Source of the DNA: JABDII01 sp963815325
GTDB lineage: Bacteria; Gemmatimonadota; Gemmatimonadetes; Gemmatimonadales; GWC2-71-9
Assembly: GCA_963815325.1 (NCBI GenBank)
Contig: CAWFGG010000001.1
Coordinates: 186,001-250,000, forward strand
Direction of reading: 5' to 3'
DNA: 64,000 nt
The translations under genes were made by a program, and so were the position numbers. This document shows positions 36,386-44,370 of this stretch, one piece after another; the stretch's first letter is position 1; each line of letters begins with the position of its first letter. The notes under the pieces are model-generated. The model was not told the DNA's origin and made no database searches. It worked only from the letters and a program-made list of their open reading frames with translations.

Positions 36386-37756
36386 CTAGCGCGTTTCGCG
36401 CATCAGGGCCTCGATATCCTCGGGCGTGCGAGGAGCGCCGGCCGAGAGGAGCTCGGGTCCACGGGCGGTGACCAGAACGTCGTCTTCGATCCGGATGCCG
36501 ATTCGTTCCTCGGGAATGTAGATGCCCGGCTCCACCGTGAGCACCATCCCCTCCGCGAACGGCGTGTTGTAGTCCCCCACGTCGTGGACGTCCATTCCGA
36601 GCCAGTGAGAGACTCCATGCAGGAAATAACGATCGCAGGTTCCCGGCTCACACAGCTCGCCGGAGTGCTCCCGCATGTAGACCCGGGCGATCCGATTGAG
36701 ATCCTGCGTGGTGAGGCCCGGCCGGATGGAATCGACGGCGGATTGCTGGGTGGCCAAAACCAGCTCGTAGAGCGCCCGCTGACGCTCGGTGAACGTACCG
36801 GTGACTGGAACGGTGCGCGTGACGTCTGCCGTGTAGTAGCCGAACTCGGCGCCGATATCCATCACCACCAAGTCTCCCGTGAGACTCTGACCGCGACTCT
36901 TATCGTAATGGAGCACCGTGGCATTGGTGCCGGCGCCGATGATGCTGGGGAAGCCCACGCGTTCCGCCCCTAGACCTCGGAACGTGGCCTCGATCACCGC
37001 CTCGATCTCATACTCCCACATTCCCGGCCGGATGATCCGCATTGCGGCCCGCTGGGCTTCAGCGGTGATGTCGATCGCCCGACGCAGGCGTCTCAGCTCA
37101 TCGGCATCCTTGACCAGCCTCCCGGCGGCCACCAGCGGACGTAAGTCCGATACAACGGGGGGCGTGCGCGACACGCTGGGGTTGAACACCAGATCTTGAA
37201 ACAACGGAAAATTGCTCTCCCGCTCACCGCGTGATATGTAGAGCGCCCCGCTCCGAGCCGGAGAATTTGGTCGTAGGACAATGCGTCGGATGTCCCGTTC
37301 GGCCTCGGCGTTCGATCGAATGTCCTCGATCCCGGTCAGCGCTATGGCCTCGGGCCCGGGACCGAGGGCCGGACCGGTCCAGCGTTCGGCGAGCGTGTCG
37401 CGCGGTGGCAGGTAGAGGATCGTCTGGTCCGGTGCAGAGTCGTGTGCCACGAGCACCAACCAGGAGCCGGCGGTCTCGAGTCCTGTCAGGTAGAAGAAGT
37501 CGTTGTCTTGCCGGAAGTCGCTGTCCTGAGGATGGGCGCCGTCGGCTTCGATGCTCCGCTGATCTGTCGACCGGAGGATGGCCACCCCGGTTCCCATCCG
37601 GTCGAGCAGCGCCGCGCGTCGGGCCTCGAGGTATTGGACCGGGACCGGCCCGGCGGGCGATCCGGCCTGGGCCAGCCCGGTGGCCGCTCCCACGAGCAGC
37701 GCCACAGGAACCACCAGGAGGCCTCTAACGAATGGGCAGATCGAATGGAACCGCAT
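36386..37756 (-). CDS. Secreted M24 aminopeptidase P family protein
   Basis: The ATG at 37756 starts MRFHSICPFVRGLLVVPVAL, a signal peptide ending GLAQA; the long upstream open frame is antisense-like noise overlapping the dipeptidase. The protein has the aminopeptidase P N-domain (DNDFFYLTGLETAGSWLVLV) and the pita-bread fold with metal ligands: VMDIGAEFGYYTADVTRT (two Asp), LHGVSHWLGMDVHDVG (His), VLTVEPGIYIP (Glu) and GIRIEDDVLVT (Glu). It removes residues before proline in the periplasm. Its start overlaps the end of the dipeptidase gene by 32 bases, suggesting coupled expression. Confidence 0.88.
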   Translation of the reverse strand: MRFHSICPFVRGLLVVPVALLVGAATGLAQAGSPAGPVPVQYLEARRAALLDRMGTGVAILRSTDQRSIEADGAHPQDSDFRQDNDFFYLTGLETAGSWLVLVAHDSAPDQTILYLPPRDTLAERWTGPALGPGPEAIALTGIEDIRSNAEAERDIRRIVLRPNSPARSGALYISRGERESNFPLFQDLVFNPSVSRTPPVVSDLRPLVAAGRLVKDADELRRLRRAIDITAEAQRAAMRIIRPGMWEYEIEAVIEATFRGLGAERVGFPSIIGAGTNATVLHYDKSRGQSLTGDLVVMDIGAEFGYYTADVTRTVPVTGTFTERQRALYELVLATQQSAVDSIRPGLTTQDLNRIARVYMREHSGELCEPGTCDRYFLHGVSHWLGMDVHDVGDYNTPFAEGMVLTVEPGIYIPEERIGIRIEDDVLVTARGPELLSAGAPRTPEDIEALMRETR

Positions 37757-38480
37757 GATCGACCGGATAGCTGAAGTGCCACCATTCCTTCTCATAATTC
37801 TCGAAACCCTCCGCCTCCATTGCATGAAGCAAGATCTGACGATGTCGCAGAATATCGCCTTCGGCATTTGCCGTATGGGCCGCCTCCGAGAACGTGTCGA
37901 ATTGGGTCCCCAAGTCCAATTCGAGTCCCGTGGCCCGCTCGACCAGCGTGAGATCCACAGCGACACCGAGGTTGTGGCGGCTCTGCCGGGCAATGTACCC
38001 CTCGGCGAGCAGGTGCTCCTGGCCGGATGATTCGGCCCACCGGACCATGGCCAGTGTGGCTCGGACCGGACGGTATCCATCGAACACCTTGAGCCTGTAC
38101 GGGCCGCTACGGAGCCTGGCTTGAACCCGGCTCAGGGCCTCCGCCGCCTCCCGGCGCAGGAGCGCGCGTGGGGCCTCATATCCCGGCAACGGTGTGCCGG
38201 TGAAATTGTCGGCGCCCGCATATCGAGCCTCCACCACGATGGTCGTGTCCAGATCCGCGAGGTCCACCAGCAGCGACTCGGCCAGCGTATCCGACCCAAC
38301 CGCCGCGGCACTCGCTTGAGCTTCGGGAGCGGCTGGGGAGGTCGCCCGGACCCCGCAGGCCCCGCCCACGGCGAACATGGCAACACAAAGCCAGCCGATC
38401 CCTCCGACGCGCCGCATGGTCCTCATTGCGGCGGAGAATACGCTGAACCGCTCGGAATTGCCACGAGCGGACTCGGTCAA
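37725..38480 (-). CDS. ddpX: D-Ala-D-Ala dipeptidase, M15D (VanX/DdpX-like), lipoprotein
   Basis: Several starts are possible (38480, 38426, 38417). All give a lipoprotein signal, WLCVAMFAVGGAC. The zinc site is complete: SRHNLGVAVDLTL (SxHxxGxAxD) and EKEWWHFSY (catalytic Glu, His ligand); FDGYRPVRATLAMVRWAE is also typical. DdpX-type enzymes recycle D-Ala-D-Ala from peptidoglycan; resistance by VanX needs VanH and VanA, which are not nearby. Together with the overlapping aminopeptidase it looks like a periplasmic peptide-scavenging pair. Confidence 0.85.
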   Translation of the reverse strand: MTESARGNSERFSVFSAAMRTMRRVGGIGWLCVAMFAVGGACGVRATSPAAPEAQASAAAVGSDTLAESLLVDLADLDTTIVVEARYAGADNFTGTPLPGYEAPRALLRREAAEALSRVQARLRSGPYRLKVFDGYRPVRATLAMVRWAESSGQEHLLAEGYIARQSRHNLGVAVDLTLVERATGLELDLGTQFDTFSEAAHTANAEGDILRHRQILLHAMEAEGFENYEKEWWHFSYPVDHAVPFDLPIR

Positions 38481-38598
38481 TTTGGGCTATCCTCTTATCT
38501 TGGGCCGAGTTAGAGAGTATCTTGTCGGTCGTCGAGGCCTCGGGCCATTATTCCACTAGTCGGGTTGGACCCCCACAACCTCGAAACCAAGGGTGGCC

Positions 38599-39069
38599 AT
38601 GCTCCAGGAAATGCGGGACAAGCTCGGGCGGGAAATCAAAGAGCTGGCGCGCGAGCTGACTATCACGCTCCCCAAGGCGATCGCGCACGCAGTGCAGATG
38701 GGTGATCTCAGGGAGAACTCCGAATACAAGGCCGCCCTCGAACGGCAGCAATTTGTCCAGGCCAGGCTCGGTCAGCTGTCCCAGCGCCTGAGCCAGCTGA
38801 GCATGATGCAGACGGGGGGAGGACCGAAGGACCAGGCAGGCCTGGGCTCGACGATCACCGTCGTGGACGTGGACACCGAGGAGGAGGAGGTCTACACCCT
38901 CGTGCTCGCCGAGCTGATGGACGTCGACGCCGGTCATATTTCCCTAGCCTCGCCCCTCGGCCAAGCGCTCCGCAACCGCAAGGTCGGTGACGAAGTGGGG
39001 CTTCGACTGCCGCATACCACTCGGCACCTACGCATCACCAAGCTCGAGCCCCCCCAGGACGGCGCATAA
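38599..39069 (+). CDS. greA: Transcription elongation factor GreA-like
   Basis: An in-frame GTG at 38593 or ATG at 38599 starts a 156-158-residue protein. The N-terminal coiled coil contains HAVQMGDLRENSEYKAALER, the GreA signature with Asp and Glu of the tip that stimulate RNA cleavage by stalled polymerase. The C-terminal FKBP-like domain follows (GSTITVVDVDTEEEEVYTLV, ISLASPLGQALRNRKVGDEV). The last base of its stop is the first base of the next start, so a GroES-like gene is coupled to it. Confidence 0.88.
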   Translation: MLQEMRDKLGREIKELARELTITLPKAIAHAVQMGDLRENSEYKAALERQQFVQARLGQLSQRLSQLSMMQTGGGPKDQAGLGSTITVVDVDTEEEEVYTLVLAELMDVDAGHISLASPLGQALRNRKVGDEVGLRLPHTTRHLRITKLEPPQDGA

Positions 39070-39449
39070 TGGATGAGGCCTCAGAGTTCCCGAAGAAACA
39101 TCTCCTGGTCGTCGGTGACCGCGTGTTGATCACGCCCGAAGAAGGCGACGATCGCTCGAAAGTCGGGCTGTATCTTCCCCCGACCGCAGTCGACTCCCTC
39201 CAAGTACAGAGCGGGCTCGTCGTGGCTACCGGGCCCGGCGATCCGATCCCCGATCCAACCGCATTCGACGAAGAGCCCTGGAAGGTCCGGAAGGTCGAAG
39301 GGCGAACTCGTCCACTGCAGGCGAAGATCGGCGATCGGGCGATCTTCTTCCGGAAGGCCGCGGTCGAAATCACGTTTGAAGCCAAGAGATATCTCGTCGT
39401 TCCCCATGCCGCGATCCTCGTGCTCCTGCGCGAGGAATTCCCCATTTAG
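39069..39449 (+). CDS. GroES-like co-chaperonin, longer than usual
   Basis: The 126-residue protein has the GroES fold: LLVVGDRVLITPEEGDDRSK, then GLYLPPTAV, ending in KRYLVVPHAAILVLLREE. Canonical GroES has about 95 residues; here about 30 extra residues follow VVATGPGDPIPDP before the KIGDRAIFFRKAAVEIT strand. No groEL follows, so it is probably a second, specialised GroES-type protein. Its start overlaps the greA stop by one base. Confidence 0.75.
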   Translation: MDEASEFPKKHLLVVGDRVLITPEEGDDRSKVGLYLPPTAVDSLQVQSGLVVATGPGDPIPDPTAFDEEPWKVRKVEGRTRPLQAKIGDRAIFFRKAAVEITFEAKRYLVVPHAAILVLLREEFPI

Positions 39450-39470
39450 CCCCTCACCACTCTCCACGCC

Positions 39471-39854
39471 ATGGCTCGCGCTCCACTAACTGACAACGCC
39501 CGCCTCTATCGGCGTGCCATGTGGTTGGTGACCGTCTTCGGGCTCCTCGCGCTCATGGTGGCGATCGCCGGCGCGCGAGGCCTTCTGCCCATCGGGCTCG
39601 GCATTGCCGGTGGAGCGGTGTTCGGGATCAGCATCCTGCTTGCCGGGGTTCTCGGCATCAAGATGCACCGCCAGGCGCTTGCCGACCGCGAGATGGCGGC
39701 CCGGCGGTCGATGATCGTGATGCTGGCTGCCACACTGGGCAAGCAAGACGACTCGGCGCTCGAACGAATCAAGACGCAAGGAGGCCCGGCGGGGGAGGCG
39801 GCAGCTCTCATCCTCGAGGGTCGCCAGGCGAAGGCGGGCGGACAGGCTCCCTAG
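39471..39854 (+). CDS. Small membrane protein of unknown function
   Basis: The 127 residues have two hydrophobic helices (LVTVFGLLALMVAIAGARGL, IGLGIAGGAVFGISILLAGV) followed by a charged cytoplasmic tail rich in Arg, Lys and Glu. I recognise no family. It starts 21 bases after the GroES-like gene on the same strand. Confidence 0.55.
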   Translation: MARAPLTDNARLYRRAMWLVTVFGLLALMVAIAGARGLLPIGLGIAGGAVFGISILLAGVLGIKMHRQALADREMAARRSMIVMLAATLGKQDDSALERIKTQGGPAGEAAALILEGRQAKAGGQAP

Positions 39855-39871
39855 TGTGCCATTTCGTATAC

Positions 39872-40378
39872 ATGGCGACGCCCCTCACGGTAAGTGAGGT
39901 GCGGTCCATGTTGCCGGTGGGGCTACGGGCGGATACGCTCCCGACGACCGACCAACGGCCGTTCAAGGAACGCCACCTCGACGCCTATGTAGTGGTGCGG
40001 GTCCTACGCGGGTCCTGCTCGTGCGATTTGGTGAAGGAGCGGGACCCTGATGGCCGCGCCGATGAGGCGGACCACCGACTCCGGTACCGGAAGATGGGCT
40101 GTTCGCGCGACCAAGTGATCCAGGCGCTCGATCGTCACCGCCGCGCGCTCGAGGAGCGCGCCCGTCCAGGGGGGCATTGGACGAAGGGCTTTGCCGATTT
40201 CGTGGCCGAGCACGCGCGGAACGCCGGGCCGACCCTCTACTACCATCGTTTTTCACCGGAGCCCTCGCCCCCGAGCTCGCTGCCGGACACCTCCATAGTA
40301 CGGATCACGGCTGCCGAGGTGCGGGCGAACCCCGGAACGTGGCTACCGGAGGACTCGCCGGTGTTGGTTGTGGCCTGA
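39872..40378 (+). CDS. Hypothetical protein with a Cys-Ser-Cys motif
   Basis: The ATG at 39872 (MATPLTVSEVRSMLPVG) gives 168 residues. Features are HLDAYVVVRVLRGSCSCDLV with a CxC pair, a third Cys in YRKMGCSRDQVIQALDRHR, and many His/Arg residues. The helical middle (ALEERARPGGHWTKGFADF) suggests a soluble, possibly metal- or nucleic-acid-binding protein. It follows the small membrane gene after 17 bases and ends 2 bases before the convergent barrel gene. Family unknown. Confidence 0.55.
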   Translation: MATPLTVSEVRSMLPVGLRADTLPTTDQRPFKERHLDAYVVVRVLRGSCSCDLVKERDPDGRADEADHRLRYRKMGCSRDQVIQALDRHRRALEERARPGGHWTKGFADFVAEHARNAGPTLYYHRFSPEPSPPSSLPDTSIVRITAAEVRANPGTWLPEDSPVLVVA

Positions 40379-40380
40379 GG

Positions 40381-41040
40381 TCATCCCCCGAAAAACCAGC
40401 GAATCACAAACTGGCCGTTGGTCTGGATCACGCTGGCGTCGAATTCGGGCGCCGGGACGGGAACAGGTGGCGGTGTTGGTAGCGGTTCGATCGAGGATTC
40501 AACATTCCCTGCCATGAGATATTGGATTTGTATCTCGCCTCCCATGCTGAACCGAGGGGCGAAGTAATATTCACCACCTGCAACGGCGCTCAGGACTTTG
40601 TCCGTCCGATTGGCCTTGCGTTTGGTCGGCGGGGACGGCGAGAACGCAGTCAGCTGGCTCTCCGATAAGCGATTGAAGGCGAAACTCGGCCCGACATAGG
40701 TTTGGACCTTTTCGGTCAGGGGAAAGAGGTAGTGGAGGGCGACGCCCGCGCTCCATTGGGTGAGATTCTGCTCGAACCGACTGACGGCGTCGTAGACGTC
40801 CTCTGAGAAATGCCAGTAGCCAAGAGCCGGCTGGAGCCGGATCCTCGAGGACACCCGAATAGGCACCAGGATCATTCCGGTCCTGCCGTCCGCTTCAAAC
40901 CCGAAGACCGACGTGACGGCGGTGGGAGCGGCATCGAGCGCAATGCCCAATCCGATGGTTCCCGACCCCCGTTCCTGGGCAGACAGCGGGGTGAGGAGAA
41001 TCGTACCGAGCACGAGACCGAGCCATTGATTTCGTTGCAC
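40381..41040 (-). CDS. Predicted outer-membrane beta-barrel protein
   Basis: GTG at 41040 is preceded by GGAG with seven bases spacing and starts a signal peptide (MQRNQWLGLVLGTILLTPLSA-QE). The 200-residue mature part alternates polar and hydrophobic residues and ends with a Phe-rich strand, NGQFVIRWFFGG, as in 8-stranded barrels. A Pro-rich loop (PLPTPPPVPVPAPEF) precedes the last strand. The gene is divergent from the mutagenesis operon, and its start is about 100 bases from that promoter. Confidence 0.7.
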   Translation of the reverse strand: MQRNQWLGLVLGTILLTPLSAQERGSGTIGLGIALDAAPTAVTSVFGFEADGRTGMILVPIRVSSRIRLQPALGYWHFSEDVYDAVSRFEQNLTQWSAGVALHYLFPLTEKVQTYVGPSFAFNRLSESQLTAFSPSPPTKRKANRTDKVLSAVAGGEYYFAPRFSMGGEIQIQYLMAGNVESSIEPLPTPPPVPVPAPEFDASVIQTNGQFVIRWFFGG

Positions 41041-41138
41041 GAGCAAACTCCGCGTGGTGGGCAAAACCGAGAGCAATGATAACCACGTCTGGCGAATGAC
41101 CTAGTCCGCTTCTTCGGGAAGGCCGGACAAGGGACGTC

Positions 41139-41194
41139 TTGACCCACTCTATCTTCGGTGTATATTCGGTATCATTGTACCGAACAAACACCGA
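41139..41194 (+). promoter_or_regulatory. Sigma70-like promoter overlapped by a 40-nt nested palindrome (SOS-type operator candidate)
   Basis: TTGACC (41139-41144) and TATATT (41161-41166) with a 16-bp spacer form a promoter. Over and beyond the -10 box lies TTCGGTA-N6-TACCGAA (41165-41184), flanked by TCGGTGT (41155-41161) and ACACCGA (41188-41194). Both arm pairs share the same centre, 41174.5, so half-sites recur every 11 bp, one helical turn. The position fits repressor binding. LexA is the natural candidate because the operon encodes ImuB- and DnaE2-like proteins, but the regulator is an inference. Confidence 0.7.
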
Positions 41195-41207
41195 GATCGG
41201 GTGGTTT

Positions 41208-41411
41208 ATGGCTTCGCCTATCCCCTCGCCCCCAACGCCTTCCCGCCCCCGCTCTCGCTCTCGCTCCCAGCCGCGATATCCACCGGCTGTTTCCGATAGC
41301 AATCCGCTCACCTTCCACCTGGTCCGGGTCTGCCCGGAGTGCGCCGGCCCTATCGTCCGCAATTCCGGATGTGTCACTTGCGTTCAGTGCGGGTGGGGGA
41401 GGTGTGGGTGA
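41208..41411 (+). CDS. Small zinc-ribbon protein heading the mutagenesis operon
   Basis: The ATG at 41208 lies downstream of the promoter/operator; an in-frame ATG at 41139 would overlap the -35 box and is rejected. The 67 residues comprise a Pro/Ser/Arg-rich N-terminus (RPRSRSRSQPRYPP) and a C-terminal ribbon CPECAGPIVRNSGCV followed by CVQCGWGRC, with six Cys, similar to the terminal ribbon of B12-dependent ribonucleotide reductases. The stop TGA overlaps the GTG start of the radical SAM gene (GTGA, 41408-41411). Probably a nucleic-acid-binding accessory; function unknown. Confidence 0.6.
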   Translation: MASPIPSPPTPSRPRSRSRSQPRYPPAVSDSNPLTFHLVRVCPECAGPIVRNSGCVTCVQCGWGRCG

Positions 41412-42457
41412 CCCCCCAGCTCCCCCTTACACCGGAATGGGCGCCGGTGGATACGGCGCCGTGGACCACGCTTGTCGAACGGGAGCGCGGCGCCACGTTC
41501 GTGGCGTTGCCGATCCGTTCCGCACTCAATTCCCCCGCGGCAACGGGGATGGGGTTCTGGTCGCTCAATCCCTACATCGGATGCGAATTCGGTTGCACGT
41601 ATTGCTACGCGCGGCGAGCACATCGGTACGTCGTGGAACGGGCTCGTCGCGCCGGGCGCCTCGATGCCCAGGGCTTGCTCGAGTTTCGCGGCCCCGAGGG
41701 TTGGGAGGCCTTCGAACGAAAGATTCTGATCAAACGCGAGATTGCCGACGTGTTAGCGCGCACGCTCGCTCCGGCCAAGATGGCCGGCCATACGTTGGTG
41801 ATTGGTACCGCCACCGACCCCTATCAACCCGCGGAGCAGCGGTTCGGGCTAACACGCCGGGTGCTCGAGGTGCTCCTCCGGCATCGGGGGCTTTCGATCG
41901 GTCTCATCACCAAGTCGCCTCTCGTCACGCGTGATCTCCACTTGTTCCAGCAACTGAGCACCCGCCATGACGTGAGTGTTAGTCTCTCGATTGCCATGCT
42001 CGACGCGCGGCTGGCCCGAAGGCTCGAGCTTCGCTCTCCGGCGCCGCGCGCGCGTCTCCGCGCACTCCGGGTGCTGGCCGCCGGAGGGATCCACGCGGGG
42101 GTGTTCATTGCGCCCATCCTGCCGGGCATCACCGATCGGTGGGCTGGGCTGGCCGCGCTAATGACCGCGGCGAAGGAAGCCGGTGCCCGGTATGTGGTTG
42201 GGTCGGCGCTCCGACTCAGTCCCGAAACCAGGCACCGCTTCCTTCCATTTTTGATGCGCGAATTTCCCGAATTGGCCGAACGCTATCGTCGCTGCTACGA
42301 CTCAGGAGCTTCCCCGCGTCCTTCCTATGCGGACGCCGTGACGCGGCGCTTCCGGGCCCTCCAGCAGATTCACGGCTTTCCCGTAGCCGACGAGCGGCAG
42401 CGGCAACCGCCCCTGGCGGCGGCATCACCGAGAGAACGCCAGGAGATGCTCCTGTGA
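41408..42457 (+). CDS. Radical SAM protein, Rv2578c / spore-photoproduct-lyase-like
   Basis: GTG at 41408 is six bases after GGGGAG (GTG at 41402 is an alternative). The cluster motif is NPYIGCEFGCTYCYARRAH, CxxxCxxC. TLVIGTATDPYQPAEQRFGL and GLITKSPLVTRDLHLF are shared with the Rv2578c-type family, which is related to spore photoproduct lyase. From memory, Rv2578c is in the mycobacterial LexA regulon, which would match this operon. The product may repair a DNA lesion or modify nucleic acid; the substrate is unknown. It ends 10 bases before the Y-family gene. Confidence 0.75.
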   Translation: MTPQLPLTPEWAPVDTAPWTTLVERERGATFVALPIRSALNSPAATGMGFWSLNPYIGCEFGCTYCYARRAHRYVVERARRAGRLDAQGLLEFRGPEGWEAFERKILIKREIADVLARTLAPAKMAGHTLVIGTATDPYQPAEQRFGLTRRVLEVLLRHRGLSIGLITKSPLVTRDLHLFQQLSTRHDVSVSLSIAMLDARLARRLELRSPAPRARLRALRVLAAGGIHAGVFIAPILPGITDRWAGLAALMTAAKEAGARYVVGSALRLSPETRHRFLPFLMREFPELAERYRRCYDSGASPRPSYADAVTRRFRALQQIHGFPVADERQRQPPLAAASPRERQEMLL

Positions 42458-42467
42458 TGGAGTCGGC

Positions 42468-43715
42468 ATGATCCGCTCGATCGTCTTCATCGATCCACCC
42501 GCGTTTTACACGACGGTCGAAGAGCTCGTGGCACCGGCGCTGCGCGGACGGCCCGTGGCAGTGGCGCCGGCCGGTGCCGACCGCGCCGTCCTTCTTGCCG
42601 TTTCACCGGAGGCACGAGCGGCAGGGCTCACGCGTGAGACTCCGGTGCATCGCGCCCGCAAGATCTGCCCCGACCTCGTGCTCCTGCCTCCCAACCCTGC
42701 GCTCTACGCTCGGGCCTCACGGGCGCTCACGCACATTCTTCGCTTCTATGCGCCGACCATCGAGCCACGCGGCTACGGACACGCGTTCCTCGACCTGACC
42801 GGAACGGGACGGCTATTCGGCCCAGCGGTGGACGTCGCCGAGCGCATCCGTCGTGAGGTACGGCAGCGCCTGAGGCTCCCGCTGTCGATCGGGGTCGCCA
42901 CCAACAAGCTGGTGAGCGAGGCCGCGGCGGCGGTCATCAAGGACGCAGGGCCCGCTCAACAGGCCGGTGCCGGCCCGCTGCTCGATATTCCACGCGGACA
43001 GGAAGCCGTGTTTCTCGCGCCCCATCCGGTGATCTTGCTGCCAAACGTTCCCTCGAAGATCCGCACTCGCCTCGATGAATATCGGCTCGAACTGATTGGT
43101 GAGGTCGCCGCTGTCCCCGAGCACCAACTCTGTATCGTCTTCGGCCGGCACGGCAGCACCTTGTCCACCAGCGCCCGTGGAATCGATCAGCGGCCGGTGC
43201 TTCCTCCGGAAGTGCGGCGGGAGTTTCTGGCCTCCCACAGGCTGACGACCGACACCAATGACCTCGGTGTCATCCATCCATTGCTCCGTCGATTGAGCGA
43301 GCGCATCGGGGGTCGGCTCAGGCATCGCCGGCTCGTCGCACGCCGCCTGAACGTCCAGTGCGTCTACGCCGACCACACCACGGCAGCGCGCACCGTCTCG
43401 CTCTGGATCGGAAATCTCGATGTCGAGCTGTGGGATGCCGCTCGTCGCGCATTGACCCAGGCAAACGTCAAGCGGATCGCCATACGGGAAATCCAACTGA
43501 CGGCGTATCATTTCCTGGAAGCCGATGTGCAGCTGGACCTCTGGCATCAGCCACCTCGGGCTCTCCCGGACGGACGTGCCGTCCCACGGGAAGCCGGGCT
43601 GCAGAGCGCCATCGATCGGATCACGGGACGATGGGGGGCCAGGGGCGTGCGGGTGGGAGTGGGGAGTGGGGAGGAAAAAGGCGGGAAGGCGGAAGGAGTG
43701 AGGAGTGAGGAGTGA
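42468..43715 (+). CDS. imuB: ImuB-like Y-family polymerase homologue without catalytic carboxylates
   Basis: The 415-residue protein aligns with DinB throughout its palm and little-finger parts (IVFIDPPAFYTTVEE; RLPLSIGVATNKLVSEAAA). The first Asp is kept, but the catalytic pair normally in SIDEAYLD is replaced: IEPRGYGHAFLDLTGTG has Gly-His where Asp-Glu belongs. Two of three metal ligands are lost, so it should not polymerise, as known for ImuB, the clamp-binding adaptor of the ImuA-ImuB-DnaE2 mutasome. The last 15 codons (GVGSGEEKGGKAEGVRSEE) and the stop are encoded by a heptanucleotide repeat array. Confidence 0.8.
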   Translation: MIRSIVFIDPPAFYTTVEELVAPALRGRPVAVAPAGADRAVLLAVSPEARAAGLTRETPVHRARKICPDLVLLPPNPALYARASRALTHILRFYAPTIEPRGYGHAFLDLTGTGRLFGPAVDVAERIRREVRQRLRLPLSIGVATNKLVSEAAAAVIKDAGPAQQAGAGPLLDIPRGQEAVFLAPHPVILLPNVPSKIRTRLDEYRLELIGEVAAVPEHQLCIVFGRHGSTLSTSARGIDQRPVLPPEVRREFLASHRLTTDTNDLGVIHPLLRRLSERIGGRLRHRRLVARRLNVQCVYADHTTAARTVSLWIGNLDVELWDAARRALTQANVKRIAIREIQLTAYHFLEADVQLDLWHQPPRALPDGRAVPREAGLQSAIDRITGRWGARGVRVGVGSGEEKGGKAEGVRSEE

Positions 43716-43756
43716 GGAGTGAGGAATAGAGAGTGGGGAGTGGGGAGTGGGGGAGG
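43655..43756. repeat. Heptanucleotide tandem arrays, consensus RGGAGTG
   Basis: GGGAGTG twice (43655-43668) and, after a spacer, nine units in unbroken 7-nt register from 43694 to 43756: AGGAGTG x4, AGGAATA, GAGAGTG, GGGAGTG x2 and GGGGAGG. The first part codes for the ImuB tail and its stop; the rest fills the gap to the glycosylase gene. Confidence 0.9.
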
Positions 43757-43787
43757 AACGCCGACACTGAGAGGGAGCTTCTGATCC

Positions 43788-44348
43788 ATGGCCCAAACGT
43801 ATTGCGAGGCGGCGCCTGGCCACCCCTGGCACGGTCCCTACCACGATGACGAGTACGGCTATCCCGTCTCCGACGATGCCGTCCTCTTCGAGCGTTTGGT
43901 GTTGGAGATCAACCAGGCCGGCCTTTCGTGGCTCACGATTCTCAAGAAGCGCGAGGCGTTTGGCCGGGCCTATGGCGGTTTCGTCCCCCAAGCCGTCGCG
44001 GCATTTAGCGAAGCCGATCGGGTCCGCCTTCTCGCCGATGCCGGAATCATCCGCAATCGCTTGAAGGTGGATGCCGCTATCGAGAATGCGCGCCGGGTCG
44101 TCGCGCTACAGCAGGAGTACGGCTCGTTTGCCCAATGGATTGCGGCCCATCACCCCAGACCGTTCAACGAGTGGGTACGGCTCTTCAAGCATACGTTCCG
44201 GTTTACCGGTGGCGAGATTGTGGGAGAATTCCTCAAGAGCATCGGGTATCTCCCGGGGGCCCACAGCACCACGTGTCCAGTCTACCGCCGCATCGCGCAA
44301 CTGAGGCCGCCGTGGATGGACGTGCCGCAGGCGCGGTCCAAAACGTAG
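43788..44348 (+). CDS. tag: DNA-3-methyladenine glycosylase I
   Basis: The 186 residues match Tag: HPWHGPYHDDEYGYPVSDDA, then FERLVLEINQAGLSWLTILKKREAF with the conserved Glu and aromatic lesion-binding pocket, and IIRNRLKVDAAIENAR. The C-terminal Zn-binding His and Cys are represented by GAHSTTCPVYRR. It excises 3-methyladenine from alkylated DNA. Its place between imuB and dnaE2 makes the operon a combined base-excision and translesion unit. The gene starts 31 bases after the repeat array. Confidence 0.9.
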   Translation: MAQTYCEAAPGHPWHGPYHDDEYGYPVSDDAVLFERLVLEINQAGLSWLTILKKREAFGRAYGGFVPQAVAAFSEADRVRLLADAGIIRNRLKVDAAIENARRVVALQQEYGSFAQWIAAHHPRPFNEWVRLFKHTFRFTGGEIVGEFLKSIGYLPGAHSTTCPVYRRIAQLRPPWMDVPQARSKT

Positions 44349-44370
44349 GGGGCGGTCTGGGTCTCGGGCC

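Noticed and set aside
37757..38080. N-terminal extension of the M24 peptidase frame
   Set aside because: The extension is antisense-like, overlaps the VanX-like gene in another frame, and the ATG at 37756 begins a signal peptide.
37725..38480. VanX-like gene as a vancomycin resistance determinant
   Set aside because: No vanH/vanA ligase or vanRS genes nearby; a peptidoglycan-recycling DdpX role is simpler.
41139..41207. Upstream ATG for the zinc-ribbon gene
   Set aside because: It lies in the -35 box, so the transcript would not contain it; the next ATG at 41208 is downstream of the operator.
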